A stretch of 64,000 bases of DNA, taken from Monodelphis domestica. Its lineage: Eukaryota; Chordata; Mammalia; Didelphimorphia; Didelphidae. The translations under genes were made by a program, and so were the position numbers. The notes beneath the pieces are model-generated. The model saw only the letters and a list, made by a program, of their open reading frames with translations, had not been told where the DNA came from and did no database searches. Below, one piece after another: positions 43,310 to 55,265 of this stretch. Location: assembly GCF_027887165.1 (NCBI RefSeq), contig NC_077227.1:81361430-81425429 (forward strand). The letters are read 5' to 3'. Each line of letters begins with the position of its first letter. The stretch's first letter is position 1.

Positions 43310-44178
43310 TGTTGGAAATTTCCCCATTGGGGAATCTTCTACTTAAAAAAATTCCTTAGCAGATAGTGAGAATTCTACTTGAATATCCCTACTCCACCCT
43401 ACTTAAGACTGCTTTAGGACAGAAAACTCATTGCTAAATAAAGAAAGTACTTGGATCCATGCTTATGGTGGGGCAAGGAGTTCTTTGAGCCAGGCCTGTT
43501 TTTAAAATTGATACAATGGGATGCTAGGTACCCATATAGGTGGGGCAACTTGTAAACTACTTAAACCTAAAAGGGAGATAACTTATTCAGAGGTTTTTTC
43601 TTAATGAAATTTGTCGACACAGCAGCATTTTTTTTCTGACTTACTAAAGAGATTAAAAATACTCAGCTGTGAATTCAAAATGGGTGGTCCTTTAGAAACA
43701 TCTACAGTGATTGGTAGATGTAAGGACTTAGGGGAGGTGACAGAGGAAATTTTGCCCTTAAAAATAAGAACTTGGATCTCATTCAGGAATCTCGATTTCT
43801 GATTCTCATTCTGGAGGAGAGCTCCTTGAGGAGCTCCTCTGAGCTCCTCTGAGGGGCTCTGTCCCTCTGGGGTAGGAGCTCTGGAGGCTCTTGAGAGAGA
43901 GGCCTTTTGAAACAATCTCTGGCTGGAAGACTCTTTGAGGAAGGATGCTGGCCTGGTGTCACTAGTATCCTTGTTTAGTCAGACCTTGTGGTAAATGTTA
44001 AAAAACTGATTGATTTCTCTTTTAAGACTGAGGTCTAGGCATATTGGCTTGAGGCCCTTCATACTTATTCCTTTCTTACTCTCTCTCTCTCTTTCTTTGA
44101 TTACTCATTATATTGTTAATTAAAATCTCTATAAAACCCAATTGACTTGGGTATTTGAATAATTGGGAATATTTCCCT
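43310..44178 (+). mobile_element. ERV LTR D followed by leader
   Basis: TGTTGGAAATTTCCCCATTGG.. with the CCAAT/TATA core at 43704-43770, a GAGCTCCTCT tandem (43825-43862) and the end ..GGGAATATTTCC. TGGCGACCACC follows at about 44178-44188, the same leader/primer-site motif as next to the LTR at 6725-7719. Leader-like DNA continues to about 44340; no coding interior is present. Confidence 0.6.
43825..43862 (+). repeat. Short GAGCTCCTCT tandem repeat
   Basis: GAGGAGCTCCTCTGAGCTCC.. carries repeated GAGCTCCT units and is partly self-complementary, in the presumed R/U5 part of LTR D. Confidence 0.7.
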
Positions 44179-44590
44179 GGCGACCACCTTATATTTGATT
44201 TTAAAACCCAAGACACTGTAGTGAAACACATTTCTGCAGTCAAATTTACTCACCCTCTCTTATATCTATCACAATTTATATCTTCCACTATTTTAATCAC
44301 TACAGTTTAAGACCTCAACCATTTTAAATCTCACAAAGTTCAGGGATATTTTCTTGTATCACTTTGCAGTATGGTGTTTTGTTTTGTCTTGTTATAGTCC
44401 TCTGAGAGATCTGTAATAATTAAACTGTTTCTGTGTATCCTTCTTCAACATCAATGTGTTTGTTTAATAAAGTGCCTGGTGTATGGTAGGATCTTAATTA
44501 ATGCTAGTTGACATGTCAACTTTATGGAGATAATTTTTTCTTTTAACATCATTGTTTTTTTCCTTCTCTTTCTTTTCTTTTCTTTTTCTT

Positions 44591-44785
44591 ACATCCTTAC
44601 CTTCAGTCTTAGAATCAAATCTGTGTATTGGTTCCAAGGCAGAAGAGTATTAAGGGCTACTCAAGGGGGGTTAAGTGACTTACCCAGGGTCACACAGCTA
44701 GGAAATTTCTGAGACCAGATTTGAACAAAGAACCTCCCGTTACTAGACCTGTCTCTCAATCCACTGAACCACCTAGCTGCCTCCC
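44591..44785 (-). mobile_element. SINE family A, antisense
   Basis: CCTTACCTTCAGTCTTAGAATC.. GTTAAGTGACTTACCCAGGGTCACACAGC.. CCACCTAGCTGCCTCCC is the complement of family A. Confidence 0.88.
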
Positions 44786-46540
44786 TTGCTTCTCCTCTTT
44801 CAATTTGCACCTAACTCATGTGTATTTCCATGCTCAGCTACTTATTCTCTTTTTTGGTTCTTTGGTAAGATTTGTAAATCTAGATTCAATATTTCCATTC
44901 TGCCAATTATTTCTGTTATGTGGACCACAAATTCTGCTTTCACAATTCTTATTTTTCTTTCAAGCCATTCGGGACCATTATTCTGTGATTCCATCCTCTT
45001 TTGGGAATCCATAGGGTCCCAGGTATCAGCTCATTTTCCTTCATTGTGCAATGCTTATTAATAGTTAACTTGGCTCTTTTAGCCATATTTCCTTCTGATG
45101 AAATTTTCTCTGTTGATTTATCTGCTTATACTCAAGGTCTTTAATTCAATTTTCTTCTTGAGACTTTTAGTAACTTCAGTCCTACCTCCCCACCTCATTT
45201 TTCCCTATTGTTCATTTCCAACTCCTTCCCCTTTGATAGTCATTTCTCTAGGGACTAGACATCAAAATCATCTTAGCCTCCTCCAGGTCTGTTCTTGGGA
45301 TATATACGAGGCCTTAGATGGATGCTGAGCTCTTTCTCTCAGGATTAGTGGAGTGTCTCACAGCCACAAGCACGTGTTCTACCAGAATTCTTTTCCTTAC
45401 TTCTGTGGCTAAGCTCTCTTGCCATGCAGAGTACTATAATGCTATCTTATCCAAGAAAGTTTTTGCCTTTTTCATTTTCCTTCATATTGGTAGGAATGGG
45501 GGGGTATTTAGTGTCAAATTCTGTTGCAAGACCATGGGTTGCCTTGTGGAGCCCTGCTGCTGGAGCATGTTGAATATGTTGTGATCCAGATGAGCTTTCT
45601 CTGCTGTTAATTCATTTGATTCTTACCTTGTTAGGCAAGAATGTGCTGGTAAATATTTAGTAACCAGCTTTCCAGAGGAAAAAATGCTTTTATGACACAC
45701 TTTTAAGTTTAATCTACATTATTGTTTTCTCTATTACTTTCTTAAATCTAAACAATCAATAAAATAATAAATCAGCTCCTAATTTGTAGTGTTTTCTGAT
45801 TTCTGAGTTATAAATGCTCATATTGAAAATTCAACAATTGATTCTCATAAGTGGGTTTGAGATAGTTCTAGTATACCCTTGTTTTTTAGCAGTTTTTGTG
45901 TCAGAATGTGGAAACATCTGAAATTGCTTTATTCCTTGTATATAATTCCTATTTTGGAGAGGCTCAAGAGGTTTTAAAGATTGGAAAAGATATCATTTAG
46001 TCTGCCATCTTTTTGGTCATATGATCCAAAAATTCTGAGGTAGATAATTTTTATGGTATTATAAAAAAAATCTATTTCTGACTTCTTCCTCTTTGATGGT
46101 GGGTTCTTTGAGGGCTAAAGCTCAAAGCTTCCTCCAAAGCTGGGGAATTCTCTTTTCACGTCTCTTAGTCTCTGCCCAAATAACTTTTGAGGTTATAGAA
46201 ATGGATTCAATTAGTTACCAGACCCCATCTTTTCATGTCTGATGGAGTCCCACAACTGCTGGCTCCCCACCATACTTCCCTCTCTTCCTTAGTTATCTGG
46301 CTGAGCACTCCTGTAACACAGCAGAGATTCTGCATCCCGAGGGATAGTATACTTCTGCTTTCCTGTACGTCTTCCCTTCTGCCCATGATGAGTGTGGGAC
46401 ATGGAGCAGAAGTGAGTGCTGTTGTTTGTTGCTTTATAGTAGTATAATGAATAAGGAGTAAGGTAGATTAGCTGGCAGAGAATGCAATAGCATCAAGGGA
46501 ATTTGCTGCATGAATTTTATATATACAAATATATATGTAT
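44786..46540. other. Intergenic DNA, possibly old antisense LINE
   Basis: C/T-rich on plus with several 60-113-codon ORFs lacking any recognisable family. Composition resembles the antisense LINE 5' region at 33400-34095. No gene. Confidence 0.35.
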
Positions 46541-46561
46541 ATATAAAAGGTTTCCCAAACT

Positions 46562-47680
46562 GTGAAGGATTTGGAGCTGGACTGGGCTAAACTAGCCAGT
46601 GTGACACCTGATGGTGTTCCTGGCATGGTAGAGTCTAAGAAAGGAGTAATTGTTTGCATTAACCAAGAGATGGACAAACATAACCATTCTTATCCAGTGG
46701 CCATACACTGCCTCATCCACCGACAAGTGCTGCTATGTAGTAAATCATGGAAGTGGGACTCTGTTATGAAAATTGTGGTATCTTGTGTTAACTTCATTAG
46801 AGCTAATGCACTAAACCACAGACAATTTCAGGAATTTCTGTCTGAGCTAAATGTTGCCTATGAAGATGTTCTGTACTACACAGAAATCCATTGGCTGAGT
46901 TGAGGGAAATTTTTGAGACATTTCTATGACTTACTCCCACAGATTGCAGCTTTTATGCTTTTAAAAAACAAAGAAGCACCAGAACTCAATGATGCAGAAT
47001 GGAAATGGCACCTCACCTTTCTGAAAGATGTAACAGAGCTACTCAACAGTTTCAATGTGCAACTTCAAGGAAAAGGGAAAGTCATCTGTGATATGCAATC
47101 ACATGTGAAAGCATTTGAAGTAAAATTAGGTCTCCTTATCAAACAAATGAAGGAGGAAAATTTCTGCCATCTCCCCTTAACTCAAAATTTGTTAGTGGAA
47201 AAACCCTTACTTGCATTCCCAAAAGAAACATGTGTGGATTCACTGGAAAAGTTGCAAAAGGAGTTTCAATTCAGATTTAAAGAACTTCATCTCCATGAAC
47301 AGGACATACAGCTTTTTGATAACCCATTTTCTATTGACATTGAAAATGTGGATACAATTTACCAAATGGAACTGGCTGAACTGCAGAATTGTGACTCTCT
47401 GAAAGACACATTCAAATCAAGCAGTTTGCCTAATTTCTATGTATCAATCCCCTCTGAGCCATATCCTAATCTCAGGAACTATGCACTTAAAATGGCAACC
47501 ATCTTTGGCAGCACTTAGGTCTGTGAACAGACTTTTTCCAGAATGAAACATTTGACATCTCCAACCAGATCTGGACTAAGTGATGCACAGTTACATCACT
47601 TGTTACAGCTAGCAGTGACAAAGATGGAACTGGACATTGGCCATCTCATTAGCCAAAAGCAGGCCCATAGTTCCCATTGA
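46562..47680 (+). pseudogene. hAT transposase gene, decayed, two nonsense codons
   Basis: One continuous frame runs from KDLELDWAKLASV (46565) through LIHRQVLL, EIHWLS, QLFDNPF and NFYVSIPSE to the dimerisation motif CEQTFSRMKHLTS near 47522 and a natural-looking stop at 47678-47680. This is the central and C-terminal part of a hAT transposase of the Charlie type, related to the hAT-derived domain of GTF2IRD2/ZBED-like host genes. In-frame stops occur at 46901-46903 (TGA, right after the conserved HWLS where relatives have Arg) and 47516-47518 (TAG, where relatives have Tyr before xCE). The zinc finger and first part are missing. A 3' terminal repeat follows. I see no sign that it is a domesticated gene. 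Confidence 0.8.
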
Positions 47681-47890
47681 AATACTGGTCAGTTTGTTGG
47701 TTTAAATTTACTTGTTCTTTATTTTAAATATTGTATTTGTTCCCGTTTTGTTTTGTTTTTTTACTTTAAAATAAGATATGTGCAGTGTGCATAGGAATTT
47801 GTTCATAGTTTTTTTTTTTAATAGTCCGGCCCTCCAATGGTCTGAGGGACAGTGAACTGACCCACTGTGTAAAAAGTTTGGGGACCCCTG
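46562..47890 (+). mobile_element. hAT-Charlie-like DNA transposon, 5' part lost
   Basis: The right end is GTGTAAAAAGTTTGGGGACCCCTG (47867-47890); its complement CAGGGGTCCCCAAACTTTTT is a typical hAT terminus. The left terminal repeat is absent; sequence before about 46560 is AT-rich and unrelated. Confidence 0.8.
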
Positions 47891-48127
47891 ATAGGTCCTA
47901 TACTATGAAGACTGCTGCAGTTATTCTATCTTTTGTGCCTAATTCTTATTTTGGAAAGGTAGAGAAAATATCTAGTCCCATATTGTATTGGTCATGGGAC
48001 TCACAGGAAAGTCCCATGTATTCTTTTTTATCTCTATTTTTAGAGAGTTTAATAATATGCTTTCAATAAAAATCTCTGATTTATATGAGCCCCTAGATGG
48101 ACACCATGGCAATTTATACAGAAAATT

Positions 48128-48130
<3 letters not shown>

Positions 48131-48174
<44 letters not shown>

Positions 48175-48183
48175 CCTCCCTCC
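48131..48183 (+). repeat. (TC)n(CCCT)n microsatellite
   Basis: About 20 TC units then CCCTCCCTCC. Confidence 0.95.
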
Positions 48184-49039
48184 AAATTTTATCTCATCTG
48201 TCTTTGAGCTAACGAAATACATACAAACCAATGATACTTTTTGGTTAACCACAGCCTTATCTTAATATAGCAAGTGCATGCAATGGATGCCATAAAGTAG
48301 TTTCTGGCATGGGGTACAGATCCTTCCACTCTTTGGTCTGGTTAGTTCATCCTACCTGCCTTCAAACAGGCAGGCCTGGGGTTTCTAGAGATAGATCATG
48401 ATACAAACTTTCTCAGTGTTCTAAAGAGTAACCCTGTTGTGGACAGACTATGTCCCTATTAGTTTCTGTAGTTCATGAATCTCCATTTATGTGCTTCTAA
48501 TTTAAGCAAAACCAGTCACTGTTACACACAAAACATCTACTTAAGGATTAGCAAAAACAAGAAATATTATAACACCATAGTTATTAAAAAAATAGCCAAG
48601 GCAGAAATATTTAATACTTCACAATTCACACATAAACTGCAGGCCTGCAAGGAGCTAGGTCTGCAGGACTGCAGGTATTAATGTTCCTGGGTCCTTCCAA
48701 AATAATCTGCCCCACATTAAGCTGCTTCTTTCCTAGTGGCTCCCCTTCTGTTCCTCATTGCTCTCTACCTGGAAAAATCTGCTCCTATTCTGCTCTAGAA
48801 ATAGTGACAATTCTTTTAATTCACAGTAACTTTTAAAGGGAAATGAAGAAAGTATACAATGGCATCATTTTAGTGGGAACAGTTTTACTAAGCCAAAGAA
48901 CAGCAAAGCTCTTCAGAATGGCTCCCCGGACAAAACAGACAAGCACAAACAGTTTCTCAATCAGCTACATACTGTATCACCCAATCAGTTTACTAATTAT
49001 TACACCAACAGCCTCCTCTCCTCTAGTACTGCTGCTACT
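48184..49039. other. Intergenic DNA, no gene recognised
   Basis: ORFs of 66-68 codons at 48475 and 48843 have no recognisable family. Confidence 0.4.
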
Positions 49040-49480
49040 CTGATGCAGACCCTTATCACCTCACTCCTAGATTATTTCTATAGCTTATTTATTGGTATCC
49101 CTGTTTTGAATCCTTCCCCGCTCCAGTACATTTTCCACTCAGTTGCTAAAATGATGTTCCTAAAGTACAAGTCTTACCAGCATCCGCCATGGCATCCCCC
49201 TATTTAGTAAGATCTAGAGGCTCCCTGGTAACATAGAATCAAATACAAAATCCTCCGTTTAGCATTCATTAAAAGGCCTTCATTAAAAGCCTTTTAGACT
49301 TTATAGTCTTTTTTACTCTTGTTACAATCTTGTCAGGATCTGATACTTTCTTAAATGTTCTATCTTCTCAACTCTCCTGCTACTTCCAAATCTTCCTCTT
49401 GAACTTAATGGCTGAAATAACAGTCACTGTTGTCTTTCCTTTATTTATTCAGTTTCTTATTTAATTCTGAAATCTCACTT
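49040..49480 (+). mobile_element. Old CR1/L3-type LINE 3' fragment
   Basis: CCCTTATCACCTCACTCCTAG.. GCTAAAATGATGTTCCTAAAGTACAAGTCTTACC.. CTAGAGGCTCCCTGGTAAC is the L3-type 3' pattern. Confidence 0.55.
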
Positions 49481-49886
49481 TCTGACTCATGCGACTGAGA
49501 GTCCATATTTAATTTTCCTCATCTCCTAATAGTTATTTGATTTTCCTCATTGTGAATTTTCACATCTCAAACTCTAAAAACAGTCACATGCAAATAAGAT
49601 AAGAGCCTACAATATCCTCTAGCTTTAGTCATTTCTCTGCCCTCAAAGTGTTGCTCTCTTTATCTGGTCCTCCTTAGTCTGTCCTCAAACTAAGATGGGA
49701 ATATTGTTTCTTTTCTCATGAATTTTAACAGTTTTTCAGGTAGTAAAGTTCTTTTCCTGCCCTGTCTTAGGAGCCAAACTGTTCACATAGGAAACAAGTA
49801 ATATCTTTTATTATTCTTTATTCTTCATTTTTTTCATTATTTCTTTCATGTCTTTCACCAACTTTTGGAGATTAGGTGAAGAGACA

Positions 49887-50137
49887 AAGGCAGCTAGTTG
49901 GTACAGTGGAGGCCTGGAGACCTCATACTCCTGAGTTCAAATATGGCTTCAGATACTTACTAGCTGTGTGTCCCTGGGCAAGCCACTTAACCATATTTGC
50001 CTCAGTTTCCTCATCTGTAAAATGAGCCGGAGAAGAAAATAGCCTGTCACTCCAGTGTCTTTGCCAAAAAACCCAAATGGGTTCATGAAGAGTTGGATAT
50101 AACTGAAAAGACTGAATAACAACAATGAAAAAAATAA
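49887..50137 (+). mobile_element. CORE-SINE family B with BovB-like tail
   Basis: AAGGCAGCTAGTTGGTACAGTGG, CTAGCTGTGTGTCCCTGGGCAAGCC, GTAAAATGAGCCGGAGAAG and the tail GAAGAGTTGGATATAACTGAAAAGACTGAA. The best-preserved copy of this family here. Confidence 0.85.
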
Positions 50138-50755
50138 AACTTTAAAGGGACAGAAATTAGCTTTACAAAAGACACACCCTGTCCTGGCAGAAAAAAAGAA
50201 GAGATATGAAGAGGAGATTAGAAACATCATGGTAGTTTTCTCAGTTACAGTCTCTCCTCCATTGGCCTCCTTCTGTATGGTTTAGTACATCTTCCCCATC
50301 ATGCTGGCAGCAGTGATGAAGTATAGCTGGCCCCCACTAAAGCCCTCCCTTCTGTCACCTAATTGCAGAAAGGCTACATTTTCTCTCATATGTATTCCAC
50401 TATTCCTATCTCCCATGTGATTTTCAACCCACCTCATTTTCTACCCCAGCTGAGAGAATAATAGTTATACTTCTTTGTTTAATATGGTGATGGTTATTTA
50501 GTTTCCAGGGATCAAGTAGGGAGGATGACAGAATCCTCAATCCTCTCACAAACACTGTCTTCAGTGACTTAGCATATTCACATTAGGGTTTTTTGACTCT
50601 TATGTTGTACTATTGATTAATTCAACTTGTCATACACTAAATCTCCCAGGTCTTTTTCAGAGGAATGTTACCTCTATAACTTCCTATGTTATACTTGCAA
50701 ACCTGAATTTTCATTATTTTATTAACGATAACAATAATAAGGTTTTAATAAATGC
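50138..50755. other. Intergenic DNA, no gene recognised
   Basis: No diagnostic block seen. Confidence 0.4.
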
Positions 50756-50990
50756 TTTTAAATAAAAGCATTTACATAGTTGTTCAAGGTTTTCAAGACT
50801 CTTTACAAGTTATCTAATTTGATCTTTATAAGAACTCTATCAGGTAGATACTATTTTTACATTTTAATGATGAGAAAACTGAGGTCTAGCAGAGGAGATT
50901 TGTACTGGGTCACACTACTGAGGATTTGAACTTGGGATTTCTTTACTCCAAGTCCAGTACTCTGTTCATTTCACTACCCAGCTGTCTCAT
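50756..50990 (-). mobile_element. MIR, antisense
   Basis: CATTTACATAGTTGTTCAAGG.. AATGATGAGAAAACTGAGG.. GGTCACACTACTGAGGATTTGAACTTGGG is a long MIR match. Confidence 0.65.
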
Positions 50991-51154
50991 AAATTGATTT
51001 TTAACCCAAATTATGGGATATGTTGATCTCCATTATTAATTTTTCATTCCAGATAAAATGATTAAATTTCACTTTATTAGATTAAATAAAGGATTAGAGT
51101 TCTGTAATGGAGCCCTGGCCATTGGAGCCCCTTCCTTGGATCATGTCCAGTGTT

Positions 51155-51570
51155 CTCTGACTGTTTGCCAATCCACATGCAAGAGGCTTCTGGGAAGCTG
51201 GCTTCTAGAAAGATGAGATTCTTTGTAATGGAAGGGTCCTACTTCCCAATTCAAAGCATGCTTTCTCTCACTTCAAAAGAGCCAGGAAGGAAAAAGAGAA
51301 ATGCCTTAGTGTTTTCTCAATGCCTTCTCAGTCCTGAGTCAGCAGCCAACTGAAAGGCTCCTCTTTTCCAAGTGGTAAAGTGACCAGGAATAGCTAGCAT
51401 ACCTGCTCATGCACTGAAATGAGGATCAGAGCCCTTTGGTCACACACCATTCGGACTCTCCAGAATCTGGTTCCTCTCTTGAACATGGGCTGGCAGGAAA
51501 CAGTGCATAAACCACAAATGCTGAGGAGAGAACTGCTTTGCCAGATCCCCATTACTCTTGGAAGGATCTC
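51155..51570. repeat. Foldback (imperfect palindromic) repeat, copy 1
   Basis: The left arm (about 51163-51268: CACATGCAAGAGG.. GGGTCCTACTTCCCAATTCAAAGCATG) is matched by the complement of the right arm (about 51405-51510: CATGCACTGAAATGAGG.. CTCTTGAACATGGGC). A spacer of about 135 bp lies between. The right arm and spacer recur inverted at 54155-54412. Family not recognised. Confidence 0.65.
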
Positions 51571-51809
51571 TAGTCTAGCTCCCTAATTTTAAATATAAAG
51601 ATACTAAGTCCTTTTGTCATATTCAAAGGTGACATGCATCCCATTTGTGTCATTATATAAATTACTGATGTTAAATAGGAAACAGCTGAAATTAGAGCCC
51701 TTTGAAACACCTTTTAGAATAAACTTCAAGCCATTACTCTAGGTGTTCAATCATTTATCTTATTTCAAATCTATCTAACTATGCTACTATTTAAAACATC
51801 TCTCTATAT

Positions 51810-52110
51810 TTTGGCCTCCTGCTGAAATTGTTCTCTTCCTTCAAAGAGTAGCTCATATGTCATATACTTTATGAAACCTTCCCTGATCCCTACCCAAATG
51901 AGTGTTCTCTCTTTCTTCAACATTTCCTATATAATTTAATCTTTATAACTTATTTGACCCATTCCATTTGCTCCATTCTTTTATTGTACTTATATATTTA
52001 TGTGCTATATCATCTCATTAAATTACAAGCTCTCTGAAGGCAAAGATATAGCCATTTTTCATCTTAGTGTTGACATCACCTGAATCACTGCCTTAAATAA
52101 ATGCTTGTAG
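51810..52110 (+). mobile_element. Old CR1/L3-type LINE 3' end
   Basis: TCTTCCTTCAAAGAGTAGCTCATATG.. CTTTATGAAACCTTCCCTGATCCC.. GTGCTATATCATCTC is the L3-type 3' end. Confidence 0.5.
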
Positions 52111-52139
52111 GGCTTTAAAATTAAATTGATTTGATTGCT

Positions 52140-53220
52140 CAGCAATAATTTATTTTACTTTAAAAATATATAATATTTTTTTAGTTATATGAAATAATTT
52201 TTAACATTCATTTTCCAAAATTTTGAGTTCTGATTTCTTTCCATTTCTCACTTTACCCTCACTGATACAATAAGCAATTTGATCTAGGTTAAGCATGTGT
52301 AATCATGCAAAACATAGTTCCATATTGGTCATGTAGTGGAAGAAGACTCATATTAAACAAAACCAAACAAAAAACCATGAAGAAAATAAAGTGAAATATG
52401 TTATGCTTTGATATGCATTTATACTACATCAGTTTTTTTCTCTAGAGGTGGATAGTATTTTTCATCGTAAGTCCTTTGGAATTGTCTTGGATCATTGTAT
52501 TACTGAGAATAGTTAAACCATTCATATTATTAATCATATAATTTTGTATAATATTCTCCTGGTTTTGCTCATTTCACGATGTATCAGTTGATGTAGGTTT
52601 TCCCAGGTTTTTCTGAAATCATCCTTCTTGTTACTTCTTATATTTCTAATACAATCACATACTTCAACTTGTTCAGCCATTCTCCAGTTGATGAATATAC
52701 CCTTATTATCTTATTCCTTGCCACTACAAAAAGCTGCTACAAACATTTTTGTACAAATAGATCATTTTCCTTTTCTTTTGATCTCTTTGGGATATAGGCC
52801 TAGTAATGAGAGTGCTGGCAAATATACACAATTTTATAGTGTTTTGGGCATAGTTCCAAATTGCTCTCCAGAAAGACTGAATCAGTTCACAATTCCACCA
52901 ATAGTTTATTAGTGCCCCAGTTTTCCCATATCCTCTTCAAAATGTATCATTTTCCTTTTCTGTCATATCAGCCAATCTTCTAGATGTGAGGTGGTACCTC
53001 AGAGCTGTTTTAATTTGCATTTATTTAATCAATATTGATTTAGAACCTTTTTTCATATGACTATAGATAGCTTTGATTTCTTCATCTGAGAACTACTTGT
53101 TCATAACTTGTGATTGTTTATCAATTGGGGAATGACTTGTATTCTTATACATTTAACTCAGTTCTCTATATATTTGAGAAATAAAGCCTTGATTTTCCTA
53201 GTTTTCTGCTCAGTAGTCAT
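52140..53220 (-). mobile_element. L1 3' end, antisense
   Basis: Starts in the oligo-T/3' UTR side and extends through the complement of late ORF2: CAGCCATTCTCCAGTTGATGAA, CAAATTGCTCTCCAG, GAGGTGGTACCTCAGAGC, CAATTGGGGAATGAC. An older subfamily with a longer 3' UTR than the plus copies. Confidence 0.85.
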
Positions 53221-53559
53221 TTATTAAAAGTTTACTATGTTCACTGAACTATGTTAGGCTCTAGGAGAAATGGAAACATAATTAAAACATTTTATCAGAC
53301 TTTTTTTTTTCCACGGTTGACTTAAGTTTTACTTCCTACTTCTGCCTTTCCTTTTACTCTCAGCCCAATTAAGAATTTGCCTGCTCTTTTTTTCATTCCT
53401 CTTTTTAGATCACCATAGTTACTGAGGAAGTAAAAGTAAAAAACTGCCTGCTTTGTCCCAAATGAAAATGCTTACTTTGTTCTTGGGTCAAAAACTCACT
53501 TCTTGAAGTTACTCTGACATACCGAACATACCTCTCCTATCTTACAAAATATGAAAATG

Positions 53560-53690
53560 ACACAGAGCTTGGAAATATAACTAACAAGTTGGGCGACAGA
53601 ACCAGGGTCCAAAGGATAGAATTTAATAAAGGTAAATACATGTCCTACACTTAAATTTAAGACATCAACTATGTAATGAAGAAATACTCT
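53560..53690 (+). mobile_element. Old LINE fragment
   Basis: GACACAGAGCTTGGAAATATAACTAAC.. AATTTAATAAAGGTAAATACATGTCCTACACTTA resembles the C-terminal RT segment FNKxKYKVLHL of old LINEs. Confidence 0.4.
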
Positions 53691-54154
53691 GTGGCAACTA
53701 TCCCAACTCTCATTCAGGTTCCTAAAGTTAGCTCCTAGCCCTGAGGAGTCAGGCTCTGGAGTTAGTCTTGAGAGTTGGGGACTATCTTTCTAAATGCTAT
53801 AGCTCATGAGCTCCCCATCAAATGTTTCCCCATCATGATCATCAGATGACACCAGTTAGCCAGATTTAATTTGCTTTTATAGAGTGTCTAAAGTGACATA
53901 ATAAGAGTAGTTGGTATCAAATATCTCCCCATAGTCTAGAACGTGCAACTCTACAAGTATATACAGAATCCAAGAAAAGTGGACCCAAGGTTAGGGAGCA
54001 CATGTGGCAAAGGGGTAATTCACAGCTCCTAGACATCCTTTTAATGGAATCCTCAAGATGTTCTCTTTAAGGATGGTTAAGCTTTTCTGCTGGCCTTTTT
54101 GCAAAATCTTGAATCTGAATTTTTTTCTGACAGTGGCTGTCAATGCAGACACTG

Positions 54155-54412
54155 CTATCAACTTCCAAGAGGAACAGGGGTCTGGCCAAAGAAAGAAACT
54201 CTCTACCTCAGCATGGAGACTTTATGTTCTGCCTCTTGCCAGCCCACATTCAAGATTGGAACCAGCTTCTGGAAATGTTTAATGATGTGTTAACAGGAAG
54301 GTCCTGCTCCCCAGTTCAGTGCATGAGCAGATAATGCTGGCTTTTCCGGGTCCTTTTCTCACATGATGGAAAAGGGCCTTTCAATTGGCAGCTGAGCCAG
54401 GATTAAGAATCC
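54155..54412. repeat. Unnamed foldback repeat, copy 2 (inverted)
   Basis: The complement (GGACCCGGAAAAGCCAGC.. TGCTCATGCACTGAAC.. AGAAGCTGGTTCC.. GAATGTGGGCTGGCAAGAGG) matches 51318-51570. A short stretch after the SINE (ACACTAAATG at 54624) continues the match. Confidence 0.65.
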
Positions 54413-54420
54413 ATTCAAAA

Positions 54421-54608
54421 GGGGGCAGCTGGGTGGCTCAGTGGATTGAGAGCTAGGCCTAGAGATGGGAGGTCTTAGGTTCAAATCTGGGCTCATACAC
54501 TTCCCAGTTGTGTGACCCTGGGCAAGTCACATGACCCCCATTGCCTAGCCCTTACCACTCTTCTGTCTTGGAGCCAAGACGGAAGGTAAGGGTTTAATTA
54601 AAAAAAAA
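54421..54608 (+). mobile_element. SINE family A
   Basis: Full-length copy, TSD AATCCATTCAAAA at 54408-54420 and 54609-54621. It interrupts the foldback repeat. Confidence 0.95.
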
Positions 54609-54621
54609 AATCCATTCAAAA

Positions 54622-55265
54622 GACACTAAATGAATAGTTAGGGATGCTGCTAGGAATATGGCAAATCCCAAATCCTCCTCTAATAAAGGGGGATGGAGGA
54701 GGAGTTTGGGATCAAGGCCAAGGCCTTTGTTCTTTCCCCTCCTCCCAACTAATTTCTTCTCATGGATTTAGATGGAATGCTCTGTCCTTTTCACTTGCTT
54801 GAATTCCCTCACCTGAACAACTTTAATATTTTATAGACAGTCCATATGGTGTGACTAAGTACTTAAAATCTCAAGGACAAAGGCAAGGTGGTAACACTTT
54901 TTAAATGATTACTTTGTGCCAAGAAATATTTTAAGCACTGGGGATACAAAGAGAAAAGCGATATAGTCTTACTCTTACAAAGCTCATATTTTCTTAGGAG
55001 ACAACATATATAGGAAAGTTTGTGGTAGGGTAATTGGAAAAACTTATTATTATACCTTCATTTATAGCAGCAAGGAAAATGATGATATATTTCTATAGCG
55101 TCATTTCCATTTATAATTGCTGAACTATTTGTTCAGTGCCAAAGACTTAGGTGGTGAGAGTTTTCCTTAGGGGGTCTTAAGTAGCTGTGGTCTCTGAGGA
55201 GGCTGGAGTAATACCACCTGCAAAGGGAGTTGCTGGGGCCTACATGGTTTGTTCTGCCAGAAGCA
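54622..55265. other. Intergenic DNA with an L2-like piece
   Basis: 54900-55020 (TGCCAAGAAATATTTTAAGCACTGGGGATACAAAG) is the L2-type 3' end. No gene. Confidence 0.45.

Noticed and set aside
46562..47518. A domesticated ZBED/GTF2IRD2-like host gene
   Set aside because: Two in-frame stops, no N-terminal zinc finger and a terminal repeat directly downstream fit a dead transposon.
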